Notes under the pieces: generated by a model | What the model saw: only the letters and a program-made list of their open reading frames with translations | The model's database searches: none | Told to the model about the DNA's origin: nothing | Assembly: GCF_004000825.1 (NCBI RefSeq) | Contig: NZ_BILZ01000038.1 | Location: forward strand, 1-58,090 | Length of the DNA: 58,090 nt | Origin: Paenibacillus kobensis NBRC 15729 | Lineage (GTDB): Bacteria > Bacillota > Bacilli > Paenibacillales > Paenibacillaceae | Direction: 5' to 3' | Translations under genes and position numbers: made by a program | Shown: positions 26,489 through 34,679 of the stretch, in pieces | Layout: each line of letters starts with the position of its first letter | How positions within the stretch are numbered: the stretch's first letter is position 1

Positions 26489-27202
26489 TTAGTTCATTGC
26501 AACGGAAATATTCTCGAATTTGCTGCTGACCGATGCCGGAAGCTCGAACGCCCGGAACGTCAACTCCAGCGAGTAGCCAATCTTACCGGCCCGCCACGAC
26601 GGCAGCTGTGCGAGCAATTGAAGAGAAGTCGATCCCTCTGTATCCTCAAGCTTCTGATACTTGATCGAATCAACAATCAGCAGCTTCTCCTGATGCTGCA
26701 ATAAGGTTACAAATGAAATAAGCGAACGAAGATCGCCATACATCGTCAAGCGAAACTTCACTTCGTTCGGCGAACCGTTCGAAGACTGCGCTGTCTGTCC
26801 CGATTGCTCCGAGGCGCCAGCAGCTGTCCCGGAATTTGCCTGCTGCGCGGCATCGTCCTGCTGCAGCTTCACATATAGAACTTCCCGCTGCGCAGCGGCT
26901 TCCCGAATCGTCGTCGTCAGCTCCGACAGCAATAGTCGAGGAGGCAGCCTTTTCATGATACCGGCAATTCCCGAATCTGTCGCCTGCTGCACAATCGGCT
27001 TCTGCTTCAGCGCGTCCAGCGCCAGCCGCTGCGATGCCAGCTCACGGGCCGCATCATGATGCCGGTTGTAGGCAGGCAAGAGAAACCAAAGTACGACCAC
27101 CGTGTTCAACAATACAGCGGCAGCGACTGATCCGGCTACTTTCCAAGCTGCTTTATGGATGTGCTGCTCATACAGATGCTTGTAGCTTTGGGACGGGATC
27201 AT
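26489..27202 (-). CDS. pilO: Type IV pilus assembly protein PilO-like
   Basis: The 237-residue protein has a short cytoplasmic tail, one membrane helix (about 24-42), a coiled coil (45-70) and a ferredoxin-like outer domain with 'KFRLTMYGDLRSLISFVTLLQHQEKLLIVDSI', the region conserved in PilO/GspM-like proteins. A Gln/Ser/Gly-rich linker (115-140) is an elaboration. Its ATG overlaps the pilN stop (ATGA), so the two are translationally coupled. With PilM and PilN it forms the membrane alignment platform of the pilus machine. Confidence 0.85.
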   Translation of the reverse strand: MIPSQSYKHLYEQHIHKAAWKVAGSVAAAVLLNTVVVLWFLLPAYNRHHDAARELASQRLALDALKQKPIVQQATDSGIAGIMKRLPPRLLLSELTTTIREAAAQREVLYVKLQQDDAAQQANSGTAAGASEQSGQTAQSSNGSPNEVKFRLTMYGDLRSLISFVTLLQHQEKLLIVDSIKYQKLEDTEGSTSLQLLAQLPSWRAGKIGYSLELTFRAFELPASVSSKFENISVAMN

Positions 27203-27801
27203 GGCGTCTTCTCCTCCTGCCGTTCATTCATCTCGATTTCAAGCGCAAGGGTGTAATAATCGACGTTATCCAGCCTTAGCTTCTGCCCGTCCGACCGGAC
27301 CAGACTAAGTTTCCCCGGCGTCTCTCCCTTCACATGCTCGGTTATGGACAGCTTCATATCCTTATATTCAGGCGCCTTTTCCAGCTTCGCGAGCGCTATT
27401 GTAACTTCTTCCTCCGACAAAAATACGCTCGTCACTTTTAACTTCCGGTCCTCGCCAGCCTCAATCGTCATCAATTGACCGTCCATCAGAACGGAGCCCA
27501 GCAGCGGCTGGAGCAGCATCTCCCAATCGGCTTGCTGCTTCTCTAGATCATGCGACATGTTAATCGCCTGGTCGAATGCAGTGGTCGTCTCCGTCTTCGT
27601 CGTCGAGTGCTCGAGCTCGCGCACCTCCTCCGACACTTGTTGAATCTCACGTTCAATGGACGATCGGTCGTCCTCCCAGTGCATATGAAGAAAAATAAGC
27701 ACGACGAGCAGCAGCAGTCCGCATGACCCCGCCAACAGGATGAGCCAGCTTTTTCGTCTGACGATATAAGGAACGCGGGGCAATAAATTAATCGTTCTCA
27801 T
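27199..27801 (-). CDS. pilN: Type IV pilus assembly protein PilN-like
   Basis: The roughly 200-residue protein opens with the PilN hallmark MRTINLLPR, which binds PilM. A membrane helix (about 20-40), a coiled coil (40-75) and an outside alpha+beta domain follow. ATG 27801 overlaps the pilM TGA (GAATGATGA); the ATG three bases earlier is an alternative. It is the partner of PilO in the inner-membrane platform. Confidence 0.88.
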   Translation of the reverse strand: MRTINLLPRVPYIVRRKSWLILLAGSCGLLLLVVLIFLHMHWEDDRSSIEREIQQVSEEVRELEHSTTKTETTTAFDQAINMSHDLEKQQADWEMLLQPLLGSVLMDGQLMTIEAGEDRKLKVTSVFLSEEEVTIALAKLEKAPEYKDMKLSITEHVKGETPGKLSLVRSDGQKLRLDNVDYYTLALEIEMNERQEEKTP

Positions 27802-29039
27802 CATTCTCTCCCCCGCATCGCTAATCCGATCGGTACCGCATACGCGGAGACATCGATGGCGGCGGAATCCGGCGCAAGCTTGAGCAGCCCCCACTGCGCA
27901 GTCTCGACTTGGCGGGACATTTGGCTGCTTAGCGTCTCCCGCAGCCGGTCCATTCGCGCAAGACTGCCCGTCAGCATAATCCGGTTGAATTCTCGGTCGC
28001 GGCGGTTCAGCTTATAGCGGTAGAAGTTAAGCAGCCGTTCCAGCTCGGCTATAATGTCCTGGCAAGCATTATTGAAATGATGGTCTTCATCCAGCAAATA
28101 CGACAGCGGGGACAGAGATGCCGCATGCGGGCTTCCCCCACGCTCGAATTGAACCTCGACATTGCGCATAATTCGAATAATGCCCTCATCCACAATCGTA
28201 ATCTCGCAGTTCGTCGTGTTCACGTCCATCAAGATACAGGTGCCCGCATCTCCAGCTTCTCCAGCTTTTCCTTCTTCTGCTGCTTCTGCCTTTGCCGACG
28301 TTCTCTCATTGAGCCGCGCCAAGGAGAACGACTTCACCTCATAGCTGACAGGCTCGAGCCCCGCATCGTGCAGCAGCGTCGTATATTGCTCCAACAGCGC
28401 CGTTGGTGCTGCAACGATCGCCACCTCGCACAGCATTTCCGAAGCGCGAGGCCCGGCCAATCCCGTGCCTTCCTCGAACTCCGCTTCCATCCTACTATCA
28501 TCCGCCATAACCGGACCAATCCGGTAATAATCGTAATACGGCCGGTCGAACGGCAGACTGAGACCATGCGCTAACTCATAGCGCAGAAGCTTCTCAATCT
28601 GCTTGTCCGGAAGATCCGGTAGCTTCACCGTCTTCATCATGACCATCTGGCTCGGTATGGCCAAATGAACCTTCCGGCTGCTCCAAGAGCGGTTGGCCAG
28701 CAGCTCGCCGATGGTCCGCTCCAGCTCTGCCGAATCCACGATTCGGCCGTCGCTCATCGCACCCGCAGGCAGCTCGATCCTCGCCGACTGCAGCACGCGT
28801 ACGCCTCCCGAGTTGTTCTCAAGCTCGCACAGCTTCACGTGGCTGTCCGTGATTTCCATGCCAAGGAACGAGCTCGGCCGCTTCATTGTTCTCCATAGCT
28901 CACTCAGCTGTTTCGGCCGACTCGCACTTGGCTTCGATGGCAGGCTCGGCTTCAATGGCGGACGGCCCGGTTTCTTCGGACTCGGTGTGAAAAGCCGCTT
29001 CCAGTCGATCTGTTTATTCCATATGGAGTCCTGTTTCAT
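27801..29039 (-). CDS. pilM: Type IV pilus assembly protein PilM (actin-like)
   Basis: The 412-residue protein has the SHS2/FtsA-like fold of PilM: LGMEITDSHVKLCELE (about 60-75), AIPSQMVMMKTVKLPDLPDKQI, a central ILMDVNTTNCEITIV phosphate loop and LTGSLARMDRL near the C-terminus. Unlike typical PilM, it starts with a Pro/Lys/Ser-rich extension (residues 18-45). The start is ATG 29039, with GAGGAGG 7 bases upstream. It is cytoplasmic, recruits PilN and links the platform to the motor ATPases. The ATP site looks partly degenerate, but I cannot judge activity. Confidence 0.88.
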   Translation of the reverse strand: MKQDSIWNKQIDWKRLFTPSPKKPGRPPLKPSLPSKPSASRPKQLSELWRTMKRPSSFLGMEITDSHVKLCELENNSGGVRVLQSARIELPAGAMSDGRIVDSAELERTIGELLANRSWSSRKVHLAIPSQMVMMKTVKLPDLPDKQIEKLLRYELAHGLSLPFDRPYYDYYRIGPVMADDSRMEAEFEEGTGLAGPRASEMLCEVAIVAAPTALLEQYTTLLHDAGLEPVSYEVKSFSLARLNERTSAKAEAAEEGKAGEAGDAGTCILMDVNTTNCEITIVDEGIIRIMRNVEVQFERGGSPHAASLSPLSYLLDEDHHFNNACQDIIAELERLLNFYRYKLNRRDREFNRIMLTGSLARMDRLRETLSSQMSRQVETAQWGLLKLAPDSAAIDVSAYAVPIGLAMRGRE

Positions 29040-29059
29040 AACGGCCCCTCCTCTCCGAA

Positions 29060-31084
29060 TTATGGCCTCCGGTAGCTGCGCGAGCTCCACGTCGACGTAA
29101 TAATAAGCTGCTTGGACGGTGCAACCGTCTTCCCGCCGGACGGCGGATTGTAGTTGATGCAGATGGCGTTCCTGCCATTGCCCCAATCTTCTCTATAGTA
29201 ATCAGGCAGAGTAAGAGTTCCCCCTGCATAAAAGCCGCCTAACGTCAGATGGCTAATCGTATTTTGCATCGCAATATTTTTAAGGGCTGCGGTCATACCG
29301 CCTGTTGTAAACAGAGATCCGATGACATTTTCAAATGTGATGTTGCCGGATGATAGTAAGTCCTTCTCAATTTTTAATTTATTTACGGAGTTTTTGAATG
29401 TGAGATCCGATCCTGATACTACTGACCCCCCGACATTCAGGTCATCAACGGTGTTCGCGAACGTAATGGTCTGCGGTGATATAATATCTCCCGCTACTTT
29501 CATAATTTTAAAGGTGTTACTGAACAAGATTGGACCGCGCGATAACATAGAACCATCAACCACAAATGAATTTCCTATATCACTCAAGGTGACGCCGGCA
29601 ACAGCATACAAGGAGCCTCCAATATGCAAATTGCTCACGGATTCAACGGTCAATGTACCGCCTACACTGATATCCCCTGGAATGAACCATTCATTGACTT
29701 TGGATTGAAAAACAGCGCTGCTCCCAGACAGGAAAGAACCGCCCAACGTTACATTGCTAACTTTCCCGAAAGAATTAGAGGACGCCATACTCCAATCGCC
29801 GGTTGTTTTAAGCCCATTGATCTGCGTAAAGTTGAAGCTGCCCCCCGCAATAATCGAGTTTCGGTCGTTACCGTCTATCAGTCCCGAAGCGGTCCACTTA
29901 CCTGCGGAAATAAGGTCGGCTGTTGTGAATTTCATATCTTTCCCGGAACTGAACGTCCCTTGTACTTTTAGTTCACTGATATGACCAGCAATCGAGAAGT
30001 TGCCGCCTACGATTAAATCCCCCTCAACGACCAACCTGCCAACAGATCCAGTAAATGCAAGATTCCCGTTCACTATCAAGTTGCCTTTCACGATGAGCAG
30101 GCCCATCTGCCCGATCGTCATATTCCCTCGGATTAATGTGTCCCCATTAATGGTGAGCGACGTACTTCCGGGGGCCGCAAGGGAGCCTCCCACAACAAGC
30201 TTTCCATTAATGGTGGCTCCTTCGTTCCAGCTCGCAATGGATAGGTTGCCTGCGGCTTGAATCGCAATGCCCGTATACCCCGGCGTCGTCATCGTGCCAA
30301 TGATATAAGGAGAGTCCTTCTTAGTCTCCGTTATCTCGACATCACCGTCATATTTCACGCCCGGTCCGCCCGCCTTGTACGTATACGGTGTACTTTTCGT
30401 CTTCACATTCGGTATCGTTGTCACCGTATCCGGCACGGCCAGCGGAGCCAGCGGCTGCGGCCTTCTGCTGAACCGTTCGTCGAACGCTGAACCGGTGTAG
30501 CGGTCCATATACTCGTTAAATTCGGTCGTATATTTGGCTCGATCATAATTTTTTCCGATAAAATCTTCACTTGGCCGTTCCGACCCGCAATACGTGAACA
30601 AATAATCGTAATTCCGTTTGTCCGTAATGACCGCATGCTTGCGATAAAAGACGTCATCCTTCGGCGCCAGACCGCCGCCGCCGGTCTGCTCGTTATAGGC
30701 GAATTGCAGTTCGACCGTCTGGCCGCGTTCCTGCTGCCCCGCTCCGCTCCAGGACGAGAACGCTATCCGCTCCGGCATCCCGCTCGCTGGCGTCACATCC
30801 ACGTTCAGCCGGTCGTATAATCCAAGAGACGTGATCCCGGCAGCGAGCTGCCTGGCATCCGCCTCGGTCATTTCGGTACCTTTGGCCTGCGCTTCCGCAT
30901 AAAGCCGTTTATAGACGACGGCAGCTGATTCGGATTGAATAAATGCCGCTTCTGTCGTACCATCCGTCGCAGAGTGAAGCAGACCGTTGTTCAACATTCC
31001 AGTAAGAGGGATAATGAGCAGTCCGAGTATCATAACGAATCCGAGCACAAGAATTAACGTGTTGCCCCGTTGAGACTTTAACAT
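29060..31084 (-). CDS. Pilus-associated protein with PilX-like N-terminus and repeat-built (beta-solenoid-like) body
   Basis: The 674-residue protein begins with a PilX-type N-terminal segment (RGNTLILVLGFVMILGLL, about 6-23), an alpha-helical spine (40-90) and a mixed region to about 250. From about 265 to 640 it is a run of imperfect 18-22-residue repeats of the form 'hxVxGsLxxxGxhxh' (INGKLVVGGSLAAPG, VKGNLIVNGNLAFTG, VEGDLIVGGNFSIAG and others). This resembles a right-handed beta solenoid or bactofilin-like stack. A Tyr/Arg/Ser-rich tail ends it. Stretches of the repeat DNA are richer in A+T than the flanking pil genes. It sits where PilX/PilY-like tip or minor components occur. AGGAG lies 8 bases before the ATG. 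An adhesive tip or shaft role is inference. Confidence 0.8.
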   Translation of the reverse strand: MLKSQRGNTLILVLGFVMILGLLIIPLTGMLNNGLLHSATDGTTEAAFIQSESAAVVYKRLYAEAQAKGTEMTEADARQLAAGITSLGLYDRLNVDVTPASGMPERIAFSSWSGAGQQERGQTVELQFAYNEQTGGGGLAPKDDVFYRKHAVITDKRNYDYLFTYCGSERPSEDFIGKNYDRAKYTTEFNEYMDRYTGSAFDERFSRRPQPLAPLAVPDTVTTIPNVKTKSTPYTYKAGGPGVKYDGDVEITETKKDSPYIIGTMTTPGYTGIAIQAAGNLSIASWNEGATINGKLVVGGSLAAPGSTSLTINGDTLIRGNMTIGQMGLLIVKGNLIVNGNLAFTGSVGRLVVEGDLIVGGNFSIAGHISELKVQGTFSSGKDMKFTTADLISAGKWTASGLIDGNDRNSIIAGGSFNFTQINGLKTTGDWSMASSNSFGKVSNVTLGGSFLSGSSAVFQSKVNEWFIPGDISVGGTLTVESVSNLHIGGSLYAVAGVTLSDIGNSFVVDGSMLSRGPILFSNTFKIMKVAGDIISPQTITFANTVDDLNVGGSVVSGSDLTFKNSVNKLKIEKDLLSSGNITFENVIGSLFTTGGMTAALKNIAMQNTISHLTLGGFYAGGTLTLPDYYREDWGNGRNAICINYNPPSGGKTVAPSKQLIITSTWSSRSYRRP

Positions 31085-31157
31085 GCAGCATGCTCCTCTC
31101 CTTTGCCAAATAGATGAACGTCGTCGTCCCTTCTACAGCTTCTTCCCTCGCAGTAAG

Positions 31158-31700
31158 TCATAGTGATGGAAGATTGACGACCGTCGAGGCAACGTATGTT
31201 CCGCCGCCGGGCGTTGTCATCGTTAGCGAAATATCGATTCGCCGGCCCGCACGGTCCGGTGTGAATGAGACACTGCCCACATGGGCCGATAGTACGCCAG
31301 ACCGTGTTTCTCCGTTGACCGTCGACGTATAGGACAGCTCATGCTTTGCCGCATCGTAACTATAAGCGACCTGACCGCCCGATTCGTATTTCAAGTCCAG
31401 CGAACGGGCAGGGTCCGCTGTCACGACCGCCGATTCGCGGCGGGAAGCTTGAACGATATGATTGATGATCGTACGGGACTCGTCCATCATCTGTTCGCGT
31501 GAAGTGATTTGTTTAACGCCGTTGTGCGTCTGATTAATAACAAAAAACACGGCAGTGAAAGCAACGCTGATCAGGACAATCGTAGCAAGCACTTCCACCA
31601 ACGTAAGTCCGGCATTCGTCTTACGTATGGTCGTGAAGGAGGCAGCACCATCGCCTTGCCGAGTCTTCTTGATGCAGCGATTCATCCATTGCGGCAGCAT
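31158..31700 (-). CDS. Minor prepilin (PilW/PilV-like)
   Basis: The 180-residue protein has a 31-residue leader ending in NAG, then LTLVEVLATIVLISVAFTAV with the essential Glu at +5, a class III signal. The leader is long for a prepilin. The C-terminal part is a small beta domain with 'ISLTMTTPGGGTYVASTVV', like the minor pilins that prime assembly. AAGGAGG lies 6 bases before ATG 31700. It is 15 bases behind the preceding minor pilin gene. Confidence 0.82.
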   Translation of the reverse strand: MLPQWMNRCIKKTRQGDGAASFTTIRKTNAGLTLVEVLATIVLISVAFTAVFFVINQTHNGVKQITSREQMMDESRTIINHIVQASRRESAVVTADPARSLDLKYESGGQVAYSYDAAKHELSYTSTVNGETRSGVLSAHVGSVSFTPDRAGRRIDISLTMTTPGGGTYVASTVVNLPSL

Positions 31701-31715
31701 AGGCAGCCTCCTTGG

Positions 31716-32183
31716 CTAATTGTATTCAACGTAAGCTTTCAAACTGTAAGAGCGGTTCGTGGCCATTTCCGTCGCCGTCACTTGAACGAGTCTGAAATAA
31801 TCGCCGATATGATAAGCATCGGTACGGATCGATACGGTACCGCTTGGAATCGGCAGCGTCCGCACATCAACCCGCACCTTCGGACTAGCGGAATTAGGAA
31901 TCAATAACGCCGGCAGAGCGGCATTCGAATTTGCCTTGAGGCCGGACAGCGATACCGCAGATCCGTACAACGTTACCGTGTCGCCTGTTTTGAGACCTGA
32001 TTTGATGTTTTCCATTACGGTTCTGGCAATAAGTACGTTGTTCTCCTTGTCGCTGTTCGACTTGGAGAACAGCGAAGACTGCTGAAGCACGAAAGTAACG
32101 GTGATCACGACGAAAGCAAGCAGCGTTATCGACGCGAGCAGTTCGATTAACGTTAGTCCGCGTTGATTGTTCATCGGGTGCAT
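31716..32183 (-). CDS. Minor prepilin (PilV/ComGD-like)
   Basis: The 155-residue protein has a short leader (MHPMNNQRG) followed by LTLIELLASITLLAFVVITV, with Glu at +5, so the prepilin peptidase would cleave after Gly9. A beta-rich domain with 'DYFRLVQVTATE' follows. It is a minor pilin encoded between the peptidase and a second minor pilin. Confidence 0.82.
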   Translation of the reverse strand: MHPMNNQRGLTLIELLASITLLAFVVITVTFVLQQSSLFSKSNSDKENNVLIARTVMENIKSGLKTGDTVTLYGSAVSLSGLKANSNAALPALLIPNSASPKVRVDVRTLPIPSGTVSIRTDAYHIGDYFRLVQVTATEMATNRSYSLKAYVEYN

Positions 32184-32212
32184 CCCCTCGCCATTTTGAA
32201 ATCCCTAGAGTT

Positions 32213-32893
32213 TTAGGCGTGCATAGAGCTCCAGTACCAACTGAGCAGCCGGTCTCCCCATAAGCAGCACACCAGCGCGCTTACTGCTATAGAGGGGCCG
32301 AATGGCATTGGTCTGTCAATCTTCCCTCCGCTCCCTATCAACTTATGAATGAGTGCAACGATCAATCCAACAACACTAGCTACAAAAATACTAAGCAGAG
32401 TCAGCTTCAGTCCAAGCACAACACCGATCAGCACGTACAGCTTAATATCGCCGCCGCCCATTGCCTCTTGCCGGAGCAATCGGCTGGCAACGACACCGAC
32501 GACAAGCAGAAATCCGCTTCCAGCGAACGCCGCCGCCAAGTAATTCCACAATGGCAACGGATGATCGGTCAGCCGAAGCCCCGACGCCACCGCCAGTCCG
32601 GCGAATACGAACTTGTCCGGAATGATCATCTCGGCCAGATCGGTCTGCGTCGTCAGATAGAGCACGATAAGCAAGGTATAAACGATAACAAGCTCCCAAC
32701 CCGAGCCGATGACGACATAAACGAACGGCAGCAGAAACGTCAGCACGAATCCGCCAGCATATAAGCGACTTGGAAGCGGCAGCTCCTGCTCCCTCCAAGC
32801 GAACGGATGATCTAGCTGCCGCTCCGCAAGAAGGTTCAGCAGCATCGCCAACGAAAAACCGAAGAGGGCGAGATAGATGTGAGGTTGAAGCAT
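32213..32893 (-). CDS. pilD: Prepilin peptidase (A24 family) without the cysteine-rich methylase region
   Basis: The 226-residue polytopic membrane protein cleaves prepilin leaders. The two catalytic aspartates are visible: Asp85 in TQTDLAEMIIPD and Asp149 in GGGDIKLY. The usual N-terminal domain with two CxxC pairs, which supports N-methylation in PilD and ComC, is absent; residues 20-50 have no cysteine. The protein therefore looks like a peptidase-only type. It is preceded by the pilin gene and an internal terminator-like hairpin. Confidence 0.87.
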   Translation of the reverse strand: MLQPHIYLALFGFSLAMLLNLLAERQLDHPFAWREQELPLPSRLYAGGFVLTFLLPFVYVVIGSGWELVIVYTLLIVLYLTTQTDLAEMIIPDKFVFAGLAVASGLRLTDHPLPLWNYLAAAFAGSGFLLVVGVVASRLLRQEAMGGGDIKLYVLIGVVLGLKLTLLSIFVASVVGLIVALIHKLIGSGGKIDRPMPFGPSIAVSALVCCLWGDRLLSWYWSSMHA

Positions 32894-32963
32894 GGATCAG
32901 ACTCCCCCTGATGTTCGGATTGTTCTTTCGTAAAATGATAGGCAGCCAAGCAATTCAGCAAAG

Positions 32964-32993
32964 AAAGGCAACCCGGACGGGTTACCTTTTTTT
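32964..32993 (-). terminator. Internal terminator after the pilin gene
   Basis: AAAGGCAACCCG (32964-32975) pairs with CGGGTTACCTTT (32978-32989), followed by more T on the plus strand and by CTTTG on the minus strand. It lies 40 bases past the pilin stop and 70 bases before the peptidase gene. Partial termination here would make pilin more abundant than the rest. Confidence 0.65.
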
Positions 32994-33031
32994 AAGTAAT
33001 ACGCGTACCTGTATTTAGGTTCTTCTTTGGT

Positions 33032-33400
33032 TTATTTAGTCAACGTGGCCGTAATTACTCCATTAGCATCGATATTGAATGTCACCTTAGTTTTCTTCTT
33101 GGCGGTATCATTCCAGTCAGGCAATGTAGTTAAATATCCTTTGGTCTGCAGTTCCGTAATGTTAATCTCCTGATCATCAGTTACTGTATTATCCATGCCG
33201 TAACGAACCGCCGCTTCCTGAACAATTCGATCCGTCGCAGCATCCGAACTCGTTTTGGACTTCGAGATCATATTGTTAACCGCCGGAATCGCGATTGCAG
33301 CGATAATACCGATAATGACGATAATAGCCAGAAGCTCGATCAACGTCAGACCCTTCTTGTTCTTCAACATCGATTTGCCCGATTGTACTGCCGTTTCCAT
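33032..33400 (-). CDS. pilA: Major type IV pilin
   Basis: The 122-residue prepilin has a 17-residue leader ending in KKG, then LTLIELLAIIVIIGIIAAIAIP (+5 Glu and the hydrophobic helix with the conserved Pro22). A compact domain follows (YGMDNTVTDDQEINITEL, then a C-terminal beta sheet). It lacks the Cys pair of many Gram-negative pilins. GAGGAG lies 8 bases before ATG 33400. The first residue after cleavage is Leu rather than Phe. It is the only short GspG/PilA-like subunit here and is followed by a terminator, so it is probably the major shaft pilin. Confidence 0.87.
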   Translation of the reverse strand: METAVQSGKSMLKNKKGLTLIELLAIIVIIGIIAAIAIPAVNNMISKSKTSSDAATDRIVQEAAVRYGMDNTVTDDQEINITELQTKGYLTTLPDWNDTAKKKTKVTFNIDANGVITATLTK

Positions 33401-33455
33401 AAACCCATCTCCTCTTCAAATAGTTTTATATAAACAAGTGCGTAAATCCCATCTC

Positions 33456-34673
33456 TTACATCTCCTGCATCAACTTGAACGTCGGCGTCATGACGGCGAG
33501 CACAATAACTCCTACGATGCCCGCAATGATTAGAATCATAATCGGCTCGAGCAGCGACTTCAGCCTGTCTGCCATCGCGTCGACGTCGTCTTCGTAGAAA
33601 TCAGCGATTTTGTTCAGCATGCCATCGAGCGCGCCGGTCTGCTCGCCGACGGTCATCATTTGTACGAGCATCGGCGGGAACAGCTTGCTGCGCCGCAGCG
33701 GCTCGGACAACGTATCACCCTTCATGACGCCATCCTTCACACGGTTGATGACGCTGCCGATAGCCTCATTCGCTACAACCTGCGACACAAGCGTTAAGCT
33801 CTCCATTATAGGTACGCCTGCCGCGAACAGCGATCCGAACGTACGGCTGAATCTCGCCAATGCCTGCTTGTGCCACAGCTTGCCGAAGACAGGAACCTTC
33901 AACTTGATATAATCAAGCCTTGTTCCTCCGCCATCCGTTCGGCGTATCATCGCCGTAATAAGCTTCGGCAGGAACAGCGATGCAAGGACTATATACCAGT
34001 AACCGCTGACGAAATCGCTAGCCGCGATGACGATCCTCGTAGAAAGCGGCAGCTCAATCCCCATATCCCGGAACGTCTGAACATACCTCGGTACAACGAA
34101 TATCATCATGAAGATTACGACGGCAACCGTGACGACCGACATAATCGCCGGATAGACCAGCGCCGACTGCACCTTCTTCTTCGTCTTGTTCTCTTTCTCG
34201 TAGTAGACCGCGAGCCGCTCCAGCATCTCGTCGAGCGTTCCGCTCATCTCTCCGGCCTTCGTCATATTAATAAAAATCGGGCTGAACACCGACGGATGAG
34301 ACGCCGCCGCAGCGGAGAACTGCTTGCCGTCGCTGAGCTGCTCAGCAATGTCGGCCAGCACAGAGCGGAACGGCTTCGACGGAGCATGCTCGCTCAGCAT
34401 GCCGACCGCGTCCACTAGCCTGATCCCGGCCCTGTACATCACCGCAAGCTGTCTGCAAAATACGGTGAACGGCTCTAGCTTTACCTTCGGTCCGCCGCCA
34501 ATGGAAAGCGACAAGTCCCGGTGCAGGATGCTTTTATCATGATTAACGAGCTTCGTCACCCACAGCCCCTGCTGCTTCAGTTGCTCAGCAACCTGCCGGT
34601 CCGTCGCGCCCTCCAGCACGCCCGAGAAAGCATGGCCTGCCGAATTAACCGCCTTGTAGCCGTATTTCGGCAT
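33456..34673 (-). CDS. pilC: Type IV pilus inner-membrane platform protein PilC (GspF family)
   Basis: The 405-residue protein shows the N-terminal 'YKAVNSAGHAFSGVLEGATD' domain, two GspF repeats (about 65-190 and 270-390) each with a helix bundle, and three membrane helices. Motifs include 'FCRQLAVMYRAGIRLVDAV' and 'FSRTFGSLFAAGVPIMESL'. It links PilB and PilT to the pilus. GGGAG lies 9 bases before the ATG; the gap to pilT is 6 bases. Confidence 0.92.
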   Translation of the reverse strand: MPKYGYKAVNSAGHAFSGVLEGATDRQVAEQLKQQGLWVTKLVNHDKSILHRDLSLSIGGGPKVKLEPFTVFCRQLAVMYRAGIRLVDAVGMLSEHAPSKPFRSVLADIAEQLSDGKQFSAAAASHPSVFSPIFINMTKAGEMSGTLDEMLERLAVYYEKENKTKKKVQSALVYPAIMSVVTVAVVIFMMIFVVPRYVQTFRDMGIELPLSTRIVIAASDFVSGYWYIVLASLFLPKLITAMIRRTDGGGTRLDYIKLKVPVFGKLWHKQALARFSRTFGSLFAAGVPIMESLTLVSQVVANEAIGSVINRVKDGVMKGDTLSEPLRRSKLFPPMLVQMMTVGEQTGALDGMLNKIADFYEDDVDAMADRLKSLLEPIMILIIAGIVGVIVLAVMTPTFKLMQEM

Positions 34674-34679
34674 GCCTTA

